From the NCBI GenBank assembly GCA_030829155.1, contig JAURBD010000065.1:1-8944 (forward strand): a stretch of 8,944 bases of DNA. The letters run 5' to 3'. Made by a program: the position numbers and the translations under genes. The DNA comes from Flavobacteriaceae bacterium (GTDB taxonomy: Bacteria > Bacteroidota > Bacteroidia > Flavobacteriales > Flavobacteriaceae). Shown here one piece after another: positions 6,286 to 8,944 of this stretch (its first letter is position 1; every line of letters starts with the position of its first letter). The notes beneath the pieces were generated by a model that saw only the letters and a program-made list of their open reading frames with translations, had not been told where the DNA came from and searched no databases.

Positions 6286-7662
6286 TTAAAGGCTGAAGTA
6301 GTCTATCAAGTATATAAAAGCTGCCATTGTTGCAGCTCCAAGTTCTAATTCTCTTTTATTTATTTTGTCAAAGGTATCATTTGAAGCATGATGGTAATCA
6401 AAATAACGTTGAGAATCTGGACGAAGACCTGCAAGAATATTAGCATCTGTTTTTAAATGACCAACATCAGCTCCACTTCCACCTTGAACAAACAAATGAA
6501 TTAGATAAGGTTCAAAATAAGGTTCCCAACTTTGGATAACTTTCAATTTTTCTGGAGAACTATCAATTGAAAATCCTCTTGGTGTAAAACCTCCAGCATC
6601 AGATTCTAGTGCAAAAACATGGTTTTCATTTTTTGCTTTTGAAATAGAGGCATACTTGGTTGCTCCTCTCATTCCGTTTTCTTCATTCATAAAAAGCACA
6701 ACTCTAATTGTCCTTTTTGGTTGATAACCAATTTCTTTAAATATACGCAAGACTTCCATGGACTGTACAACTCCAGCTCCATCATCATGAGCACCCCCAC
6801 CAAGGTCCCAAGAGTCAAGATGACCTCCCACAACCATTATTTCATCAGATTTTTCGGACCCTTTAATTTCTCCTATTACATTGTAAGATTGAACATCAGG
6901 TAAATTTTTACAGTTTTGTTTTAAATAAAAACGAAGTTTAGAGTTTAAAGCTAACATTGAACTCAATAATTCTGCTCCATTGGTACTTATTGCAGCTGCA
7001 GGAATCCTTTTTTTCATGGATAATTCACCGTAACTCATTGATCCAGTGTGAGGAAAATCATCTAATCTTAAATTCATAGAACGAATAATTACAGCTACTG
7101 CTCCCAATTTTGCAGCTTCCTCAGCTCCAGAATATCGTTGGGCTACACATCCAGAATATGCCTCAAAAGTATTGATTAGATCGGCTTGCATTGGTCGGTT
7201 AAAGAATACTATTTTTCCAGCTACATCCTTTTTAGACATTTTTTTTAAGGAATCAATTCCATCAACTTCAATTACTTCTGCACGAATTCCAACTATTGGA
7301 GTTGCAACAGATCCCCCAAGTGCACAGACGGGTACATTGATTGTGTTACCAGGACTTGTTTCTATGTGTGCATACTCAAAAGTTCCACGAATCCATTTTG
7401 GAACCATTACAGGTTGTAACCATACGCGATCAAGGCCTAGTAAATCCAACTCTTCTTTTCCCCAATCTACAGCACGTTCAGCATTCAAGGAACCAGATAA
7501 ACGCCCTCCAATTTGAACGGATAAATGTTCTAACCAAGAATAGCTTTGTCCATTTAAAAGAGCTGTTGAATAAATTGATTTTAGTTGAGATTCTATTCCC
7601 TCAGAATTTTGAGCTTGCGCAAATCCAAAAAGGAGTAATATAAAATAGCATAGTTTTTTCAT
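6286..7662 (-). CDS. Secreted M28-family zinc metallopeptidase, carboxypeptidase Q (PGCP)-like
   Basis: A 458-residue exopeptidase precursor. Residues 1-17 form a Sec signal peptide (MKKLCYFILLLFGFAQA, probable cut before Gln18), so the enzyme acts in the periplasm or outside the cell. A protease-associated (PA) domain is inserted at roughly 105-245. The M28 catalytic domain follows with the di-zinc site in order: His281 (GGHLDSWD), Asp293 (AHDDGAG), the Glu327-Glu328 pair (NEENG; catalytic base and ligand), Asp355 (ESDAGG) and His425 (YHHASNDTFD). All residues needed for activity are present. The order and the PA insertion match plasma glutamate carboxypeptidase/carboxypeptidase Q, which removes residues from short peptides; an aminopeptidase role is also possible. 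The start ATG is 5 nt after the regulator stop. The neighbouring transporter could export or detoxify compounds related to peptide turnover, but no direct link is visible. Confidence 0.93.
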   Translation of the reverse strand: MKKLCYFILLLFGFAQAQNSEGIESQLKSIYSTALLNGQSYSWLEHLSVQIGGRLSGSLNAERAVDWGKEELDLLGLDRVWLQPVMVPKWIRGTFEYAHIETSPGNTINVPVCALGGSVATPIVGIRAEVIEVDGIDSLKKMSKKDVAGKIVFFNRPMQADLINTFEAYSGCVAQRYSGAEEAAKLGAVAVIIRSMNLRLDDFPHTGSMSYGELSMKKRIPAAAISTNGAELLSSMLALNSKLRFYLKQNCKNLPDVQSYNVIGEIKGSEKSDEIMVVGGHLDSWDLGGGAHDDGAGVVQSMEVLRIFKEIGYQPKRTIRVVLFMNEENGMRGATKYASISKAKNENHVFALESDAGGFTPRGFSIDSSPEKLKVIQSWEPYFEPYLIHLFVQGGSGADVGHLKTDANILAGLRPDSQRYFDYHHASNDTFDKINKRELELGAATMAAFIYLIDYFSL

Positions 7663-7667
7663 AATAG

Positions 7668-8831
7668 TTACTTAGGTGCAAATTGGATAATATTTTTTTT
7701 AGTTATTGGATCATCACCCAAAATCATCAGTCGTTCAACCACATTTCGTAACTCTCTAATGTTTCCAGACCAAGGATATTGTTTTAATAATTCAAAAGCT
7801 GCAGAATCTATATTCTTAACAGGTATTCCGTCCTTTAAAGCAATTTGATTTATAAAATGTTTAGTAAGCATTGGAATATCGTTAGTTCTCTCGACAAGAG
7901 ATGGTACTTCAATTAAAATAACAGCTAATCGATGATATAAATCTTCTCGGAATCGGCCTGCCTTTATTTCTTGCTTAAGATTTTTATTTGTAGCAGCTAA
8001 AATTCGCACATCAACAGATATGTCTTTGTCACTTCCGACCCTTTGTACTTTATTTTCTTGAAGCGCTCGAAGAACTTTTGCCTGAGCACTAAGGCTCAAA
8101 TCACCTATTTCGTCTAAAAATAAAGTTCCCTCCGAAGCAGCTTCAAACTTTCCTTTTCGATCTTTTATAGCAGAGGTGAAAGCTCCTTTAAGGTGACCGA
8201 AAAGCTCACTCTCTATTAATTCAGACGGAATTGCAGCACAATTCACTTCAATTAGTGGGAACTTACTCCGATTGCTTTTCTGATGAATTTGATTGGCAAC
8301 TAATTCTTTACCTGTACCATTTGGACCAGTAATTAATATTCTTGCTTGTGTTTGTGCTACTTTGTCAATCAATTCAATCACCTTTTTTATTTTAGACGAA
8401 TTTCCAATGATTTCATACTTCTTGGCAATTTTCTTTTTCAGAAAAACATTTTCTTTAATTAAATGCTTGCTTTGGATAGCATTACGAACCGATATAAGAA
8501 GACGATTCAAATCTGGAGGTTTCGGGATGAAATCATAAGCACCTGTTTTCATAGCTTGAACAGCTGTTTCAATGTTACCATGTCCTGTTAACATAATAAA
8601 TGGAGTGGTTACACCTTTTTTTCGAGCTGTTTGTAAAACTTCCAAGCCATCCATCTTTGGCATTTTAATATCGCATAGGATAAGATCATAATCTTCTTCC
8701 AAGATAAGTTTAATTCCATGCTTCCCATCCTCGGCTTCGAATAACAGAAAATTATCGTTCTCTTCGGTTAAAATCTTCTTAAGAACACGACGAATAGGTT
8801 CTTCATCTTCAATAATTAAAATTTTAGTCAT
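7668..8831 (-). CDS. NtrC-like response regulator: receiver plus sigma-54 AAA+ domain, no DNA-binding domain
   Basis: A 387-residue two-component response regulator. The receiver (1-120) has the acidic pocket Glu8-Asp9, phosphoacceptor Asp54 (CDIKMPKMDG), Thr82 (MLTGHG) and Lys104. A linker leads to an AAA+ domain (about 140-370) with Walker A GPNGTGKE (169-176), Walker B TLFLDEIGD (236-244), arginine-finger region GRFREDLYHRL (292-302) and sensor II WSGNIRELRN (354-363). The sigma-54 contact loop reads GAFTSA (216-221) instead of GAFTGA, a Gly-to-Ser change I believe is frequent in Bacteroidota. The protein stops at QFAPK soon after sensor II, so the Fis-type HTH domain usual in NtrC proteins (about 440-480 residues) is missing; the TAA is followed 5 nt later by the next gene, with no leftover HTH code. 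It would activate sigma-54 promoters without specific binding or through a partner. No histidine kinase is encoded in the window. Its ATG overlaps the upstream channel gene by 8 nt. Confidence 0.93.
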   Translation of the reverse strand: MTKILIIEDEEPIRRVLKKILTEENDNFLLFEAEDGKHGIKLILEEDYDLILCDIKMPKMDGLEVLQTARKKGVTTPFIMLTGHGNIETAVQAMKTGAYDFIPKPPDLNRLLISVRNAIQSKHLIKENVFLKKKIAKKYEIIGNSSKIKKVIELIDKVAQTQARILITGPNGTGKELVANQIHQKSNRSKFPLIEVNCAAIPSELIESELFGHLKGAFTSAIKDRKGKFEAASEGTLFLDEIGDLSLSAQAKVLRALQENKVQRVGSDKDISVDVRILAATNKNLKQEIKAGRFREDLYHRLAVILIEVPSLVERTNDIPMLTKHFINQIALKDGIPVKNIDSAAFELLKQYPWSGNIRELRNVVERLMILGDDPITKKNIIQFAPK

Positions 8832-8944
8832 TTGATTTAGATTCTACTTGGTTAATCCAAACTGTTCTTTGAGGGAACGGAATATCAATTTTATGAGCTT
8901 TGAATACTTCATAAATTTTAAATCGAACCCTGCTTTTTAATCGT
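8824..8944 (-). CDS. MscS-family mechanosensitive ion channel, C-terminal end (rest outside window)
   Basis: Only the last 39 codons lie in the window. The visible peptide contains RVRFKIYEVFKAHKIDIPFP followed by QRTVWINQVES, matching the end of the cytoplasmic alpha/beta domain of MscS channels, where a helix is followed by the typical IPFPQR strand motif. The channel would release solutes on hypo-osmotic shock. Its TAA (8826-8824) lies inside the start of the response regulator gene, overlapping it by 8 nt, which places it as the upstream member of the same transcription unit. The short length limits certainty, but the IPFPQ(R) ending is distinctive. Confidence 0.82.
   Translation of the reverse strand, partial: RLKSRVRFKIYEVFKAHKIDIPFPQRTVWINQVESKSND

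Noticed and set aside
7172..7516. 114-codon plus-strand frame opposite the M28 gene
   Set aside because: It lies fully antisense to a peptidase with intact catalytic residues and shows no recognisable domain; a shadow frame.
7341..7643. 100-codon plus-strand frame opposite the M28 signal peptide and N-terminus
   Set aside because: Antisense to a confidently coded region, low-complexity product, no supporting start context.

Overview
The window reads as a chromosomal segment of a low-GC member of the Bacteroidota, most likely Flavobacteriia. The reasons are the strongly AT-rich coding sequence, the almost complete absence of Shine-Dalgarno sequences ahead of starts, the flavobacterial-type SecA tail without zinc-binding cysteines, a GAFTSA-type sigma-54 regulator, and a small acidic protein that looks like one from flavobacterial genomes. 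No tRNA, rRNA, CRISPR array, insertion sequence or phage gene was seen. Taxonomic placement and synteny are inference, because no search was run.

Plus strand, 1-4099: the window opens inside the 3' end of secA (Sec translocase ATPase). A membrane di-iron hydroxylase resembling alkylglycerol monooxygenase (AGMO) follows 29 nt later, then a GT4-type glycosyltransferase whose ATG directly follows the hydroxylase stop (TAATAAATG). Next is a putative lipoprotein form of peptide methionine sulfoxide reductase A (msrA). The series ends in a previously intact aldose 1-epimerase (galM) now reduced to its N-terminal and C-terminal ends, with an in-frame stop, a large internal deletion and a frame change. 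These genes are closely spaced and may be co-transcribed.

Minus strand, 8944-4088: a compact, apparently single transcription unit converges on the galM remnant. In transcription order it carries the last 39 codons of an MscS-type mechanosensitive channel (partial), an NtrC-like receiver plus AAA+ regulator without a DNA-binding domain, a secreted M28 metallopeptidase of the carboxypeptidase Q type, a MATE/NorM-type efflux transporter with a TTG start, a 74-residue acidic protein of unknown function, and a PAP2-family membrane phosphatase. Intergenic gaps are 11 nt or less, or the genes overlap by 1, 8 or 14 nt, which suggests translational coupling.

Functionally most of the window concerns the cell envelope: protein export (SecA), lipid modification (hydroxylase, glycosyltransferase, PAP2 phosphatase), periplasmic protein repair and peptide turnover (MsrA, M28), and osmotic or efflux functions (MscS, MATE). 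The mix looks like ordinary chromosomal content rather than a dedicated new system. The points most worth a second look are the galM remnant, the bacterial AGMO-like enzyme coupled to a glycosyltransferase, the regulator lacking an HTH domain, and the small acidic protein locked between MATE and PAP2.
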